NCBI RefSeq assembly: GCF_000749845.1
Contig: NZ_JQHM01000001.1
Span: 1,612,001 to 1,676,000, forward strand
Direction: 5' to 3'
Source of the DNA: Pectobacterium betavasculorum
GTDB lineage: Bacteria > Pseudomonadota > Gammaproteobacteria > Enterobacterales > Enterobacteriaceae
DNA length: 64,000 nucleotides
Under the pieces are notes generated by a model. The model saw only the letters and a program-made list of their open reading frames with translations, did not search any database and was not told the DNA's origin. Positions 11,269 through 20,585 of this stretch are shown here, piece by piece (position 1 is the stretch's first letter; each line of letters begins with the position of its first letter). The position numbers were made by a program, and so were the translations under genes.

Positions 11269-11570
11269 AAGTAGCTCCTGGGATTAACGCCTATGTCAGC
11301 TGTCGCCTGCATCGTATGACTTAGATAATATCATTCTTATTTAGTTTTCTGTCACCCATGCAAGATCAGCGTTGAAAACGCAAAATACCCTAAATGATGT
11401 GCCATCAGGCCAACGTAGTGAAAGCATTCGCTGGATTGTGGCGGTGGTTCTGGTTGAGAGCGAAATCAGTGACATAACCGTATGCCACTGAGCATCTCGA
11501 TCGGTAAGCAATGTCAATATTTTGCTTACGAATAGCGTAGAATTTCGACACAGGTTCAGTCAGAGTTGCT
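11269..11570. other. Intergenic stretch without a gene
   Basis: About 300 bases between the YmjA-like gene and the cold-shock-domain gene. I see no coding frame of useful length and no clear hairpin. It should hold the promoter of the YmjA-like gene, since both flanking genes run on the - strand. Confidence 0.4.
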
Positions 11571-12047
11571 TCAAACCTTAAGCAGTTTCACCGCAGCATC
11601 CACGTCTATCTCATCTTCCGAGAAGATTAACGTCGTTCCCTGAAAGGTGGTGATCGCCAGTTTTTTCAGTGAACGCATTTCACCAGGTTTAGTGGCTGAT
11701 TTCGGCCTGATACTATTCATAAGCGCCCCCACAGACAGCACCGCATTTTCTTTATCAATGCGAGTATCGACAGGCACTTCCTCACGGTAAACCAGGTAAG
11801 ACTTGATCGATGTGAGCTTAAGGCGCTCACCCGCGATATAGATGTATTTGCTTTCCGGTACGACTTTCACCGCATAAGCTGACAACCCTTTGTTATTCGT
11901 GGTGGGTTCAAAAGTCACCGCAGCATCTTTTTTAATCATCTCAGGGTTGACGACCTTAATCACATGAAAATAACGGTTATCACCGTTTTCATCTTTGATA
12001 AATCCAAAACCTTTATCTTCAAACCACGTTGTGATTGTTCCGTTCAT
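11571..12047 (-). CDS. Cold-shock-domain protein with C-terminal extension
   Basis: Residues 1-65 form a cold-shock (S1-like OB) domain: MNGTITTWFEDKGFGFIKDE is the usual start, with the RNP1-like KGFGFI motif and a later FHVI in place of the common FVH. About 90 residues follow that are not part of ordinary 70-residue Csp proteins and end DVDAAVKLLKV. The ATG at 12047 is chosen because AGGTGG lies 8 nt upstream; ATG 12053 or GTG 12059 would add a few residues. It probably binds nucleic acid; no target can be read from the sequence. A 300-nt gap separates it from the next gene, so it is probably transcribed alone. Confidence 0.85.
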   Translation of the reverse strand: MNGTITTWFEDKGFGFIKDENGDNRYFHVIKVVNPEMIKKDAAVTFEPTTNNKGLSAYAVKVVPESKYIYIAGERLKLTSIKSYLVYREEVPVDTRIDKENAVLSVGALMNSIRPKSATKPGEMRSLKKLAITTFQGTTLIFSEDEIDVDAAVKLLKV

Positions 12048-12365
12048 CACCATGACCACCTACTTAATTGTTTATCTACTCAGTTTTTTCAATGCGCAGT
12101 GTAGAACACAATGTCTGTGTAGACTACGTCTTTGGTTTGAGCCTGAGCGATAAAATTCTGGTATGTGAGGAGCCTCTGCCAAGTGAAGGCATAAGCGACG
12201 CACCATAAAACACGGGTAGACCCAAAAGCGGCTTCCAACCTGACTGGAAGCAAAGAATTGGCAGCGCTTCTGGATAATATGTCGTTTTTATAAACTGGCT
12301 GAATATAAAACCTTAATGAAAAGTCCTGATGGACTTTCCATACATAAGCACTTGTAGAATGATAA
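12048..12365. other. Intergenic stretch without a gene
   Basis: About 318 bases between the cold-shock gene and the YaiL-like gene, both on the - strand. No long frame is present. The short inverted pair CCAAAAGCGG...TTCCAACCTGACTGGAAG near 12218-12252 includes a hairpin (TTCCAACCTGACTGGAA). The promoter of the cold-shock gene is expected close to 12060-12120. Confidence 0.4.
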
Positions 12366-12905
12366 TTACCACATCAAATCATCGGGCACTTTAAAATCGG
12401 CATACGGATCTTCTTCATCTTGCTCTTCCTGACTAAGTGCACTATTTAATACAATGCTGTTCGCATCTCGCTGTGCAATTTTATCGGCTACGATAGCAGG
12501 AATAATAGCGTATTCACTCTCTCCACCGTTATCAACAACCAAACGAGCAATGGCGAGACGGCCGCTAATCAGTTGAGCTTGGGTCAGCTTGTCTACAACT
12601 ATCTTTTTAATTAAATTGCCATCTGTGAAGTTAAAACCAATATCGCCTTTCGGAATATTGATTCTGTTCATTTCGATGAGTTGCTTCACCTGAGCTTTAT
12701 ATTCTTTAGATAAAGCAGCTTGTTTTTGTTGTTCGCTTAGCTGTTTATCACGCTCAAGCTGTGCTTTTTTATTTTCTTCCACAGCCTCTCTTGCCTCACG
12801 AGTCTGAACGCGTGATTTTTTAGCCGTTCTTTGGACTTTGGCCATTTTTTTGCTGGTCACTAACCCAGCTTTTAGCATCTGCTCTTGTAAAGTGAGTTTT
12901 GTCAT
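12366..12905 (-). CDS. YaiL-like DUF2058 family protein
   Basis: A 179-residue, highly charged protein. The N-terminus MTKLTLQEQMLKAGLVTSKK is followed by a Lys/Arg/Gln-rich coiled coil (about residues 20-75) and a C-terminal domain ending EEDPYADFKVPDDLMW, all typical of the DUF2058 family (E. coli YaiL). The function is not established; the basic coiled coil suggests an association with nucleic acid or ribosomes. The frame is open for 66 more codons upstream, but the ATG at 12905 has the ribosome site AGAGG at the right distance and matches the family N-terminus. Confidence 0.9.
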   Translation of the reverse strand: MTKLTLQEQMLKAGLVTSKKMAKVQRTAKKSRVQTREAREAVEENKKAQLERDKQLSEQQKQAALSKEYKAQVKQLIEMNRINIPKGDIGFNFTDGNLIKKIVVDKLTQAQLISGRLAIARLVVDNGGESEYAIIPAIVADKIAQRDANSIVLNSALSQEEQDEEDPYADFKVPDDLMW

Positions 12906-13089
12906 GTTCGCCTCTAAACCCGTTAAATAATGTATGGGATTATACCTGCAATTTTTTGAGACTGTACCAGATTGTAGAACCTGATCGCTATGTGGCTTGA
13001 GCTTGGCGGGGCGATCAAAGGCTGGTGTAGATTCAGTGTGATGTAGAAGGGGTTGCCAGAGGCAATTTTGGTTGGGGGGAATAAAAAAT

Positions 13090-13130
13090 GGCATGTCATC
13101 CATTCAGAATAATGAAGAGAGTGACATGCC
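13090..13130 (-). terminator. Second hairpin terminator after flgL
   Basis: A perfect 9-bp inverted repeat (GGCATGTCA / TGACATGCC) has a 23-nt loop and is followed on the - strand by ATTTTTTAT. It lies directly beyond another hairpin (13131-13158), so flgKL transcripts meet two terminators in tandem. Confidence 0.65.
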
Positions 13131-13158
13131 TAAAAAATACGCCCGGTTTAAGCGTATT
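13131..13158 (-). terminator. First rho-independent terminator after flgL
   Basis: On the - strand a 7-bp stem (AATACGC / GCGTATT) with a 9-nt loop is followed by TTTTTA. It lies 40 nt downstream of the flgL stop. Confidence 0.8.
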
Positions 13159-13198
13159 CAAACCATAAAGTAGAATAGAAGAGTATCGTCTATTACTA

Positions 13199-14152
13199 CT
13201 ATTTCATCTGGAACAATGACATTCCCTGCATATTCTGGAAAGCCGTATAAGACGCTTGCAAAGAAGATTGCTGCATGACGTAAGACGATATCGCTTCATA
13301 CCAATCGGTATCTTGCAGCTGTGACAACGTTGTTTTATTGGCAACATCGCGATCTTTACCAATTGCATCAAGATTATCAATTTCATTGAGTTGAATACCT
13401 AATTCTGCACGGGCAGCAGAAATATTATTCAACGAATTTTTCAAACCACGATTTGCTGTATCTAACGCCGCCGTTGCATCGGCTTTTGTTGCATCGTCAG
13501 CATCAGCAATAGGGGTTTCAAGCGCCTTAATAGCAATATCCAACGTCTCAAATAAATCCGCCTGGATGCTACCATCCGGTTCTTTTTGAGCATCACCGGT
13601 TATCCCATTGAATACCGCGGAGCCAATATGGCTGACCGTCATATCTCGGGCCGCATCTACACGCTGTGAAATAGCCTGACTTCCACCCACATATTCAATA
13701 CCAGCGGCCCCCTCAGCAAAAGGAGCTTTGTCGGTTTCATAACCAGCAAAAATATAATTGCCGTTACCGTCAGTGCTGTTAGCCATATTGAGCAACTCAG
13801 CTTTCATGCCACGCAGAGACGTCGCCACCGATTTACGATCGTCATCACTAAGAACACCACCACCTTTGATTACTTCAGTCAATGCAGTGGTAATCGTAGT
13901 AACGCTCTTATCTAAAATAGACTCTTCCAGCGACATACTTTGCTTAGCAAATGTGCGTGCTAACGTGTATTGACCATTCTCTGACTGAGCTTGGCCAAGC
14001 ATAACCACATTTGCTGCCGCTATCGGATCATCCGATGGATTGACAACTCGCTTTCCGGTTGACAACTGCTCACCCGTTTTTTGCCACGTTGCCTGACCAT
14101 TAATAATGCCTTGCATATTTTGCTGGTACATCATGCTAGTACTTAAACGCAT
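13199..14152 (-). CDS. flgL: Hook-filament junction protein FlgL (HAP3)
   Basis: FlgL joins the hook cap region to the flagellin filament. The 317-residue product has the flagellin-like N-terminal helix (MRLSTSMMYQQNMQGIINGQ), the motif TGKRVVNPSDDPIAAANVVML at about residues 32-52, and a C-terminal helix ending AFQNMQGMSLFQMK. It is a late substrate of the export gate. It lies 31 nt after flgK and ends at two tandem terminators. Confidence 0.97.
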   Translation of the reverse strand: MRLSTSMMYQQNMQGIINGQATWQKTGEQLSTGKRVVNPSDDPIAAANVVMLGQAQSENGQYTLARTFAKQSMSLEESILDKSVTTITTALTEVIKGGGVLSDDDRKSVATSLRGMKAELLNMANSTDGNGNYIFAGYETDKAPFAEGAAGIEYVGGSQAISQRVDAARDMTVSHIGSAVFNGITGDAQKEPDGSIQADLFETLDIAIKALETPIADADDATKADATAALDTANRGLKNSLNNISAARAELGIQLNEIDNLDAIGKDRDVANKTTLSQLQDTDWYEAISSYVMQQSSLQASYTAFQNMQGMSLFQMK

Positions 14153-14183
14153 GGTATCAATTCCTCTCTATTAATGGTCAAAC

Positions 14184-15890
14184 TTAGCCACGGGCTGCTA
14201 ATAAAGCGTCAAATATGGATTGTGCGGTTTTGATGACCTGAGCATTTGCCATGTAGTATTGTTGATAACGCATCAGGTCGCCGTATTCTTCATCCAGGTT
14301 TACACCGGATACCGACTGCTGTTCCGCCGTCAACTGATTCACAACGTTTTGCTGCGATGTGTTATTTATCTTCAGCGTGCTGGTCTGGTTGCCAATGGTA
14401 CCCACAAGGCTAGCGTATGCTCCAGAAACACTAGCCTTTCCGCCCACAATTTTCTCGTTTTGTAGAGCAAGCAATGCTTTCGCATTCGTATTATCACTTA
14501 CACCGCCAAAGACAGGATTACCGCTTGCATCCAGGACAGGGCTGCCACTTTCATCAAGCTTAACGGATGCAGCAGCAATCTTACTAGGATCGGAAATAGC
14601 CACAGACATATCGATAATGACGTCATTAACAGGCTTAAGCAGGAAACTGTCGTTCGCTTCAGGTGTTCCTGTAATGGTCATTTTGACGCCATCAAAACTC
14701 AGACTGCTTTCAGGAGGAGTCCCGGCTGTCGTCACTGCCGCCGTAAATGTTGAATTGTCAGACAGGCGGGTTACTTGCCAATTAGTGCCATCGTATTTAA
14801 CTGCATAATTAGTTGCCTGCACATCTTTAGTATCAGTATAAGATGGGGTCAAGACTGCATTGCCGCCATTCTTGCTATCATTCAGCACAACCGCTTTACC
14901 AAAAGAAAAGAAATCTCCACCTTTAACACCATCGCGATCATAACCTTCCTGATGTTGAGTATTAAATGCATCAGAGAACGCCAGCGCTAACTGCCCTAGC
15001 TGGTTACGCGCCTCATCAAGAGTCTCTGAACGGAAAGAGAGCAAACCGCCTAATGACCCGCCAGTTAACGAACTCTCATTCAGCGTGACAATATCGTTTG
15101 TCTGATCTTTATATCCTATGGTCAGACGAGATGGATCGCTGCTCGAACCAATCGCAACCAACTGATTGCTGGTGCCAGCCTGAACCAGATTGGTACCATT
15201 TTTCAATGCGACGTTGTAAACAATTCCATCCTGAACGGTAACATCAACACCAACTAGCTTGTTAAGTTGATCGACCAAAAGATCGCGCTGATCGAGCAAA
15301 TCATTGGGCATCGTGCCGCTATTTGCGCCCATCAGCTTCGTGATTTCGTTGTTTAAAGAGGCAATCTGATCGGTATACGTATTAATTTGGCCTGCGGTGC
15401 TTTGAATCTGTGTATTCAGGCCGCTATCCATGTCACGCAGGTATTTATCCGTGACTTTGAATTGGTTTACCAGCCCTTCAGCTTTACCCAATACGGTTTG
15501 ACGAGTCGACGAATCACCCGCGTTACTGGTTAGGTTTTGCAGGTTAGAAAAGAAATCCTGTAGCGTTGATGAAAGGCTCGTTGTGCTACTGGCCAGCAGA
15601 TTATCAATCTTAGAAATTTGCTCGTAGTAAGTAGAAACAGAACTGCTCGTCGTTTGCGCAGAACGCAACTGATTAGTGATGAACTCGTTGTACTGACGAT
15701 TGACGCTAACAACATTGACGCCGTTACCTATATATCCAGCCGATGTGCCGCTGCTAATTGCTTGCTCAATTATCGTATTTTGCCGACTATACCCGGTAAC
15801 AGCCTGATTACTAATGTTGTTACTCACGGTACTCAGCGCAACCTGTGCACCTTTTAAGCCACTCATCGCGGTATTAATTAAATTGGACAT
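14184..15890 (-). CDS. flgK: Hook-filament junction protein FlgK (HAP1)
   Basis: FlgK is the first hook-associated protein, placed between hook and FlgL. The N-terminus (MSNLINTAMSGLKGAQVALST) and the NISNQAVTGYSRQ motif near residue 25 are diagnostic, as is the C-terminal helix YQQYYMANAQVIKTAQSIFD. At 568 residues it is slightly longer than the E. coli protein (547), the extra length lying in the variable middle. A sigma-28-like promoter lies upstream at 15981-16007, in line with late-class expression of flgKL. Confidence 0.97.
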   Translation of the reverse strand: MSNLINTAMSGLKGAQVALSTVSNNISNQAVTGYSRQNTIIEQAISSGTSAGYIGNGVNVVSVNRQYNEFITNQLRSAQTTSSSVSTYYEQISKIDNLLASSTTSLSSTLQDFFSNLQNLTSNAGDSSTRQTVLGKAEGLVNQFKVTDKYLRDMDSGLNTQIQSTAGQINTYTDQIASLNNEITKLMGANSGTMPNDLLDQRDLLVDQLNKLVGVDVTVQDGIVYNVALKNGTNLVQAGTSNQLVAIGSSSDPSRLTIGYKDQTNDIVTLNESSLTGGSLGGLLSFRSETLDEARNQLGQLALAFSDAFNTQHQEGYDRDGVKGGDFFSFGKAVVLNDSKNGGNAVLTPSYTDTKDVQATNYAVKYDGTNWQVTRLSDNSTFTAAVTTAGTPPESSLSFDGVKMTITGTPEANDSFLLKPVNDVIIDMSVAISDPSKIAAASVKLDESGSPVLDASGNPVFGGVSDNTNAKALLALQNEKIVGGKASVSGAYASLVGTIGNQTSTLKINNTSQQNVVNQLTAEQQSVSGVNLDEEYGDLMRYQQYYMANAQVIKTAQSIFDALLAARG

Positions 15891-15980
15891 AAGGTGTTGT
15901 TCCTTTTACACAGGCTCTTTTCGCCCTGCACGATTAACTAAATGCTGAAAGCAGCAAATACGCTACATAAGTTAATTACT

Positions 15981-16007
15981 TTATCGGTTAGGAAGCGCAA
16001 ATCTTGA
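15981..16007 (-). promoter_or_regulatory. Sigma-28 (FliA) type promoter of flgKL
   Basis: Read on the - strand it is TCAA, 15 bases, then ACCGATAA, against the enterobacterial FliA consensus TAAA-N15-GCCGATAA. Spacing is exact and the -10 part differs at one base. It lies about 90 nt upstream of the flgK start, in the gap after flgJ. Confidence 0.75.
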
Positions 16008-16016
16008 ATAAAAAAA

Positions 16017-16979
16017 TCAAAATAGCCGACTCAAATCGTGCGTATAGGCTTTCGCCACTTTCTCACCTGAATTCTTCATTTGCTGGATCATACTAACCAG
16101 TTTCTGCGCGTATTGCGGATCCGTTGCATAGCCTGCTTTTTGTAACGCATGAGCCGCTTGTTCAGCCGTTCCGGCGCTCATCACCGCAGAATAGCGCGGG
16201 TTATTGGTCAACAATTTCACATAGTCGCCAATCGCCTCAATATAGGAGTCGTAGACTCTGAAGCTGGCTTTCACCTTTTTGGCCACGCCTTGCTCATACT
16301 CTGTCGTGGTTATCTCAGTTGTCGGCCCATTCCAACGGCTACCGGCTTTAATGCCGAATAGATTATGGCTTGGTCGCCCATCTTCGGTAGGAATTTCACG
16401 CTGTCCCCAGCCAGATTCAAGCGCCGCCTGGGCGATGATAAGGTGATGAGGTATGCCGCTATGCTGGCTGGCAATCTGTGCAGGCAAGGAAATCTGGGAC
16501 ACAAAATTACTATTGGATAACGGCAGGGCTGACCCCGTACTGGGTAATTTGGGCAACGCTTTGCGTACCATCTGCTCCACTGCCGCCGTTGGCATGCTTT
16601 TAAGCACATCACCATCGAACGTTAATGGAACCGAGGGAACGGGAGCTTTGGCTGCCGCAGCATCTGGAGATTGTCGGGTTAGTTGCTCAACCATGACATC
16701 CGCGAGCCCAAGTCCCTTGCCCTTAGTGGAAATCTCTTGCGCAATTTGCTGATCATACATTGAGGTATACAGACGCGTCTGATCGCTATTGAAGAGCCCA
16801 TCCTGTGGAATCGCAGAACGCATACTTTTCATCATCAATTGTACAAACACGCCTTCCATTTGTTGCGCAACCGCTCTGATGCCCTCTTTGCTTTGAGGAT
16901 TACCTGAAACTTCACGCTTCAACGTATTCAGAGACTGCGCATCATAGGCCGCATTATTCAGCGTCTGCATATCACTCAT
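16017..16979 (-). CDS. flgJ: Rod cap and peptidoglycan hydrolase FlgJ
   Basis: FlgJ caps the growing rod and cuts peptidoglycan to let it through. The N-terminal rod-cap domain (about residues 1-120, KSMRSAIPQDGLFNSDQTRLY) is followed by a linker and a C-terminal glucosaminidase domain (about 155-310) with the catalytic Glu in AQAALESGWGQ and the HNLFGIKAG block. The length of 320 residues is close to E. coli (313). The ATG overlaps the flgI stop by one base (TGATG). Confidence 0.97.
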   Translation of the reverse strand: MSDMQTLNNAAYDAQSLNTLKREVSGNPQSKEGIRAVAQQMEGVFVQLMMKSMRSAIPQDGLFNSDQTRLYTSMYDQQIAQEISTKGKGLGLADVMVEQLTRQSPDAAAAKAPVPSVPLTFDGDVLKSMPTAAVEQMVRKALPKLPSTGSALPLSNSNFVSQISLPAQIASQHSGIPHHLIIAQAALESGWGQREIPTEDGRPSHNLFGIKAGSRWNGPTTEITTTEYEQGVAKKVKASFRVYDSYIEAIGDYVKLLTNNPRYSAVMSAGTAEQAAHALQKAGYATDPQYAQKLVSMIQQMKNSGEKVAKAYTHDLSRLF

Positions 16980-18088
16980 CAGATAATTTCCAGTTTAGCG
17001 CGTAAGCAGCCAGCGCTTTGCATCGCCTGTAGAATGGACATCAGCTCCATTGGCGTAGCACCAAGGGAATTCAGTGCACGCACGACGTTGTTCAGATTGG
17101 CGCTGGAATTGACTCGCTGCAAAGCACCACCCGCTTGCTGAACCGAAATCTCTGTTTGCGGAGTCACAACCGTCTGACCGCCACCAAATGGTGTATTAGG
17201 CTGACTAACGTTGGCCTGCTGATTAATCGTCACAGAAAGATTGCCCTGAGCGATAGCACAGCTATCCAGTGTGACATCACGATTCATCACGACAGAACCG
17301 GTGCGGGAGTTAATCACCACTTTGGCGTCCTGAATACCAACGTTAACTTCAATATTCTGGACATCGGCCAAAAAGCGAACCTGAGAACTGTTACCATGCG
17401 GAGCAAGTACCTGAATGGTACGAGCATCCAGCGGAGTCGCTGTACCGCCGTACCCAGAGCGATTGATCGCATCGCTGACTTTCTGCGCCATCGAGAAGTC
17501 GTCATTCTTCAATTGCAGCATGATCGTATTCGACGCACCAAACGTGCTGGGTAACTCTCGCTCAATAACCGCACCGTTGCTGATTCGTCCACCAGCTAGC
17601 TGGTTAACCTGAACACTGCTTCCCCCTGCGGCGGCACCCGCACCGCCAACCAAAACGTTCCCCTGAGCCAGGGCATAAACCTGATTGTCTACTCCTTTCA
17701 ATGGGGTCATTAATAGCGTTCCGCCCCGCAGGCTCTTCGCATTACCGAGTGAAGACACAACGACATCAATATTCTGGCCCGATCTGCCAAAGGGCGGAAG
17801 TTCCGCCGTTACCATCACCGCCGCCACATTCTTCAACTGCATGTTGGTTCCGGCAGGGACAGTAATCCCTAATTGGGAAAGCATGTTAGTTAAGCTTTGC
17901 GTGGTAAACGGGGTCTGCATGGTCTGGTCACCGGAGCCATCCAGACCAACCACTAAGCCGTAACCAATTAACGCATTACCACGTACGCCCTGGATATTAA
18001 CCAGATCGCGAATTCTCTCTGCCGACACAGGGGCAATATTCAGCGTCAGTAACGTCAGCAGTACAGTGAAAAATGATGCAATCCGCAT
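16979..18088 (-). CDS. flgI: Flagellar P-ring protein FlgI
   Basis: FlgI forms the periplasmic P ring around the rod. The start at 18088 is chosen because AAGAGG lies 7 nt upstream and it gives a normal signal peptide ([23 protein letters not shown]), cut expected after VSA; the frame is open further upstream into flgH. The mature part begins [15 protein letters not shown], the family signature. The product has 369 residues. It needs the chaperone FlgA, encoded at 23559 in this window. Confidence 0.97.
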   Translation of the reverse strand: MRIASFFTVLLTLLTLNIAPVSAERIRDLVNIQGVRGNALIGYGLVVGLDGSGDQTMQTPFTTQSLTNMLSQLGITVPAGTNMQLKNVAAVMVTAELPPFGRSGQNIDVVVSSLGNAKSLRGGTLLMTPLKGVDNQVYALAQGNVLVGGAGAAAGGSSVQVNQLAGGRISNGAVIERELPSTFGASNTIMLQLKNDDFSMAQKVSDAINRSGYGGTATPLDARTIQVLAPHGNSSQVRFLADVQNIEVNVGIQDAKVVINSRTGSVVMNRDVTLDSCAIAQGNLSVTINQQANVSQPNTPFGGGQTVVTPQTEISVQQAGGALQRVNSSANLNNVVRALNSLGATPMELMSILQAMQSAGCLRAKLEII

Positions 18089-18104
18089 GGCAGGCCTCTT
18101 AAGC

Positions 18105-18818
18105 TTAGAACGGAGAAACATTGAGGAAGAACCGCTGTAACCAGCCCATGTTTTGCGCTTCATTAATATAACCATTACCGACATATTCAATGCGCGCATC
18201 CGCTACCTGGGTTGATGGCACCGAGTTATTACCACTGATGGTTCTCGGATTTACCACTCCAGAGAAACGGATAAACTCAGTTCCCTGATTAATTGCAATT
18301 TGTTTTTCGCCAACGACGTTCAGGTTGCCATTAGCCAACACTTGACCAACCGTGACCGTAATCGTGCCACTAAACGTGTTGTTAGCGTTAGCACCACCCT
18401 GACCAGTAAATTCGTTTGTTCCAGTCGCGTTCAGAGCGGCTCGGTTATTGCCTAGAGGGCCTTCCAAATAACGCGGCGTTGCCGCCAGGCCAAACGTGGA
18501 GGATCCATCACGACTGGCATTGGCAGACGAGCTTTTGCTGGCGCTGACGTTTTCCTGTAACACTATTGTCAGCGTATCACCGACATTGCGCGGACGGCGA
18601 TCTTCGAACATCGGCTGATAGCCATAATTCATCGGCTGCACGGTTTGGAAAATAGAACCATTGGGACCCGCTAATACTGGCGCTCCGGGCTGGGCAGTCG
18701 TAGGCCCAGTGACAACTTTATCATGCGGAATATAGGCGCAACCGTTAAGTGCTAACATCGCGAACAATGCCAACAAACAGGGTCGGCGGAGTGGTTTGAT
18801 AACCGACTTTGCATTCAT
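18105..18818 (-). CDS. flgH: Flagellar L-ring lipoprotein FlgH
   Basis: FlgH forms the outer-membrane L ring. A lipoprotein signal is visible: a basic start, a hydrophobic stretch and the lipobox LNGC at about residues 24-27, so Cys27 should be acylated. The motif [18 protein letters not shown] and the C-terminal block [15 protein letters not shown] are typical. ATG 18818 is preferred over the GTG two codons earlier. The product has 237 residues. Confidence 0.96.
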   Translation of the reverse strand: MNAKSVIKPLRRPCLLALFAMLALNGCAYIPHDKVVTGPTTAQPGAPVLAGPNGSIFQTVQPMNYGYQPMFEDRRPRNVGDTLTIVLQENVSASKSSSANASRDGSSTFGLAATPRYLEGPLGNNRAALNATGTNEFTGQGGANANNTFSGTITVTVGQVLANGNLNVVGEKQIAINQGTEFIRFSGVVNPRTISGNNSVPSTQVADARIEYVGNGYINEAQNMGWLQRFFLNVSPF

Positions 18819-18998
18819 TATCACTGCGGATATCGCCTTAAATTAATCTATTTCACATATTCACGAGGCAAATCAAACCATACTTGTTCCACTCATCTGA
18901 TGGTTATGGTCATCATTACCCCGTTAAACACTGTCTATGTTGCCAACATCAGGCCACCAGAGCACCAGCTCTCCCCCCTGATATTAGCGGGTACCCCA

Positions 18999-19781
18999 TT
19001 ACAGTTGGGTCAATTTCTGCAACATTTGGTCAGAAGAAGAAATGGCTTTACTGTTGATTTCATAGGCACGCTGAGTCTGAATCATCGATACCAATTCTTC
19101 AGCCACATTGACGTTGGAGGTTTCGACATACTTCTGATAAAGCAGACCTGCGCCATTCAAACCTGGGTTCGTTTCATTCGGCGCACCAGAGCTCGCGGTT
19201 TCCAGATACAGGTTTTCACCCATGCTCTCAAGGCCGCTATCATTAATAAAGGTCGTCAGCGTCAACTGACCAATCTGGTTTGTTGCTGCCTGTCCCTGCA
19301 CTTTAACACTGACAATACCATCACGACCGATATTCAGCTCCGTCGCATTCGCGGGAACGGTAATGGCAGGCTGGACCTGATAACCGCTGGACGTCACTAA
19401 CTGGCCATTACCATCAAGCTGAAAAGCACCGTCACGCGTGTAAGCTGTTGTTCCATCAGGTAACTGAACCTGAAAGAACCCCTGACCTTTAATGGCCACA
19501 TCCTTCGAGTTACCCGTCTCGGAAAAGGTTCCTTGAGTATGAATACGCTCCGTTGACACCGGACGAACCCCGGTACCTAACTGTAAACCGGACGGTAGCA
19601 TGGTTTGCTCTGAAGACTGAGCACCGGGCTGACGAATGGTTTGATACATCAAGTCTTCAAATACCGCACGCTGACGCTTGAAACCATTGGTGCTGACGTT
19701 CGCCAAGTTATTGGAAATAACGTCCATATTGGTTTGCTGAGCATTCAAGCCGGTTTTTGCAATCCACAAAGAACGGATCAT
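18999..19781 (-). CDS. flgG: Distal rod protein FlgG
   Basis: FlgG forms the distal rod. The 260-residue product starts [20 protein letters not shown], has the rod/hook signature [16 protein letters not shown] at about residue 25, and ends with the coiled C-terminal helix ([20 protein letters not shown]). The length matches E. coli exactly. A 174-nt gap separates it from flgH. Confidence 0.98.
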   Translation of the reverse strand: MIRSLWIAKTGLNAQQTNMDVISNNLANVSTNGFKRQRAVFEDLMYQTIRQPGAQSSEQTMLPSGLQLGTGVRPVSTERIHTQGTFSETGNSKDVAIKGQGFFQVQLPDGTTAYTRDGAFQLDGNGQLVTSSGYQVQPAITVPANATELNIGRDGIVSVKVQGQAATNQIGQLTLTTFINDSGLESMGENLYLETASSGAPNETNPGLNGAGLLYQKYVETSNVNVAEELVSMIQTQRAYEINSKAISSSDQMLQKLTQL

Positions 19782-19808
19782 TTATTCACTCCTGTGCGCA
19801 CTCGGCGC

Positions 19809-20564
19809 TTAACCCATTGCTAATATCTGATTAGCGCGTTGTGCATTATCGTCGACACTGCTAATGACTTTCATCTGCATTTCAAAGCGACGAGCATTGG
19901 CAATCATATCGACCATAGTATCGACCGTGTTCACGTTACTGCCTTCGATCACACCCGGCATAATTCGCACGGTGGGATCGTTTTGCAGAACATTGCCACG
20001 TTGCTGTTGAGCCTGTTGCGTCAAGCGAAACAATCCATCATCAGAACGTTCAACTTCTTGTCCGGTAGCTTTGACAAGCTTTAAACGCCCCAACTGGGCA
20101 ATCGTATTTGGTGGATCTCCAGCATTAAGCGCAGAAATCGTACCATCAGCAGAAATACTGATCTGGGCCTGTGGAGGAATGTCAATCGGTCCACCGTCGC
20201 CCATAACTACACGCCCCTGAATAGTCAATTGCCCATCAGCGTTGATCTCCATATTACCATTACGGGTGTACGCTTCACCGCCATTAGCCGTTTGCACTGC
20301 TAACCAACTCTCTTTCGGTAAAGCGACATCCATTGCACGGCCAGTATAATTCATCACGCCTTCGGTCATATCAGCGCCAGGCGTAGAAGCGACAACCAGC
20401 GTTCGAGTGGGCAAAGTCAACCCATTCACTGGTACAGCGCGCAATGCAGACAGCTGTGCCCGAAAACCCGGCGTTGAAGCATTAGCCAAGTTGTTCGCAG
20501 TAATCGCCTGCTTTTCCAATGACTGACTCGCGCCACCCATTGCCGTATAAATCGCGTGATCCAT
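19809..20564 (-). CDS. flgF: Proximal rod protein FlgF
   Basis: FlgF is one of the proximal rod proteins. The 251-residue product carries the rod signature NNLANASTPGFRAQLSA near residue 25 and the C-terminal helix with NVNTVDTMVDMIANARRFEM. Its length equals that of E. coli FlgF. It lies between flgE and flgG in the order seen in all enterobacteria. Confidence 0.97.
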   Translation of the reverse strand: MDHAIYTAMGGASQSLEKQAITANNLANASTPGFRAQLSALRAVPVNGLTLPTRTLVVASTPGADMTEGVMNYTGRAMDVALPKESWLAVQTANGGEAYTRNGNMEINADGQLTIQGRVVMGDGGPIDIPPQAQISISADGTISALNAGDPPNTIAQLGRLKLVKATGQEVERSDDGLFRLTQQAQQQRGNVLQNDPTVRIMPGVIEGSNVNTVDTMVDMIANARRFEMQMKVISSVDDNAQRANQILAMG

Positions 20565-20585
20565 GCAACATCCCCGTTAGGATAA

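Noticed and set aside
12906-13103. N-terminal extension of the YaiL-like frame
   Set aside because: The extra 66 codons have no family likeness, while ATG 12905 has a ribosome site and gives the usual family start.
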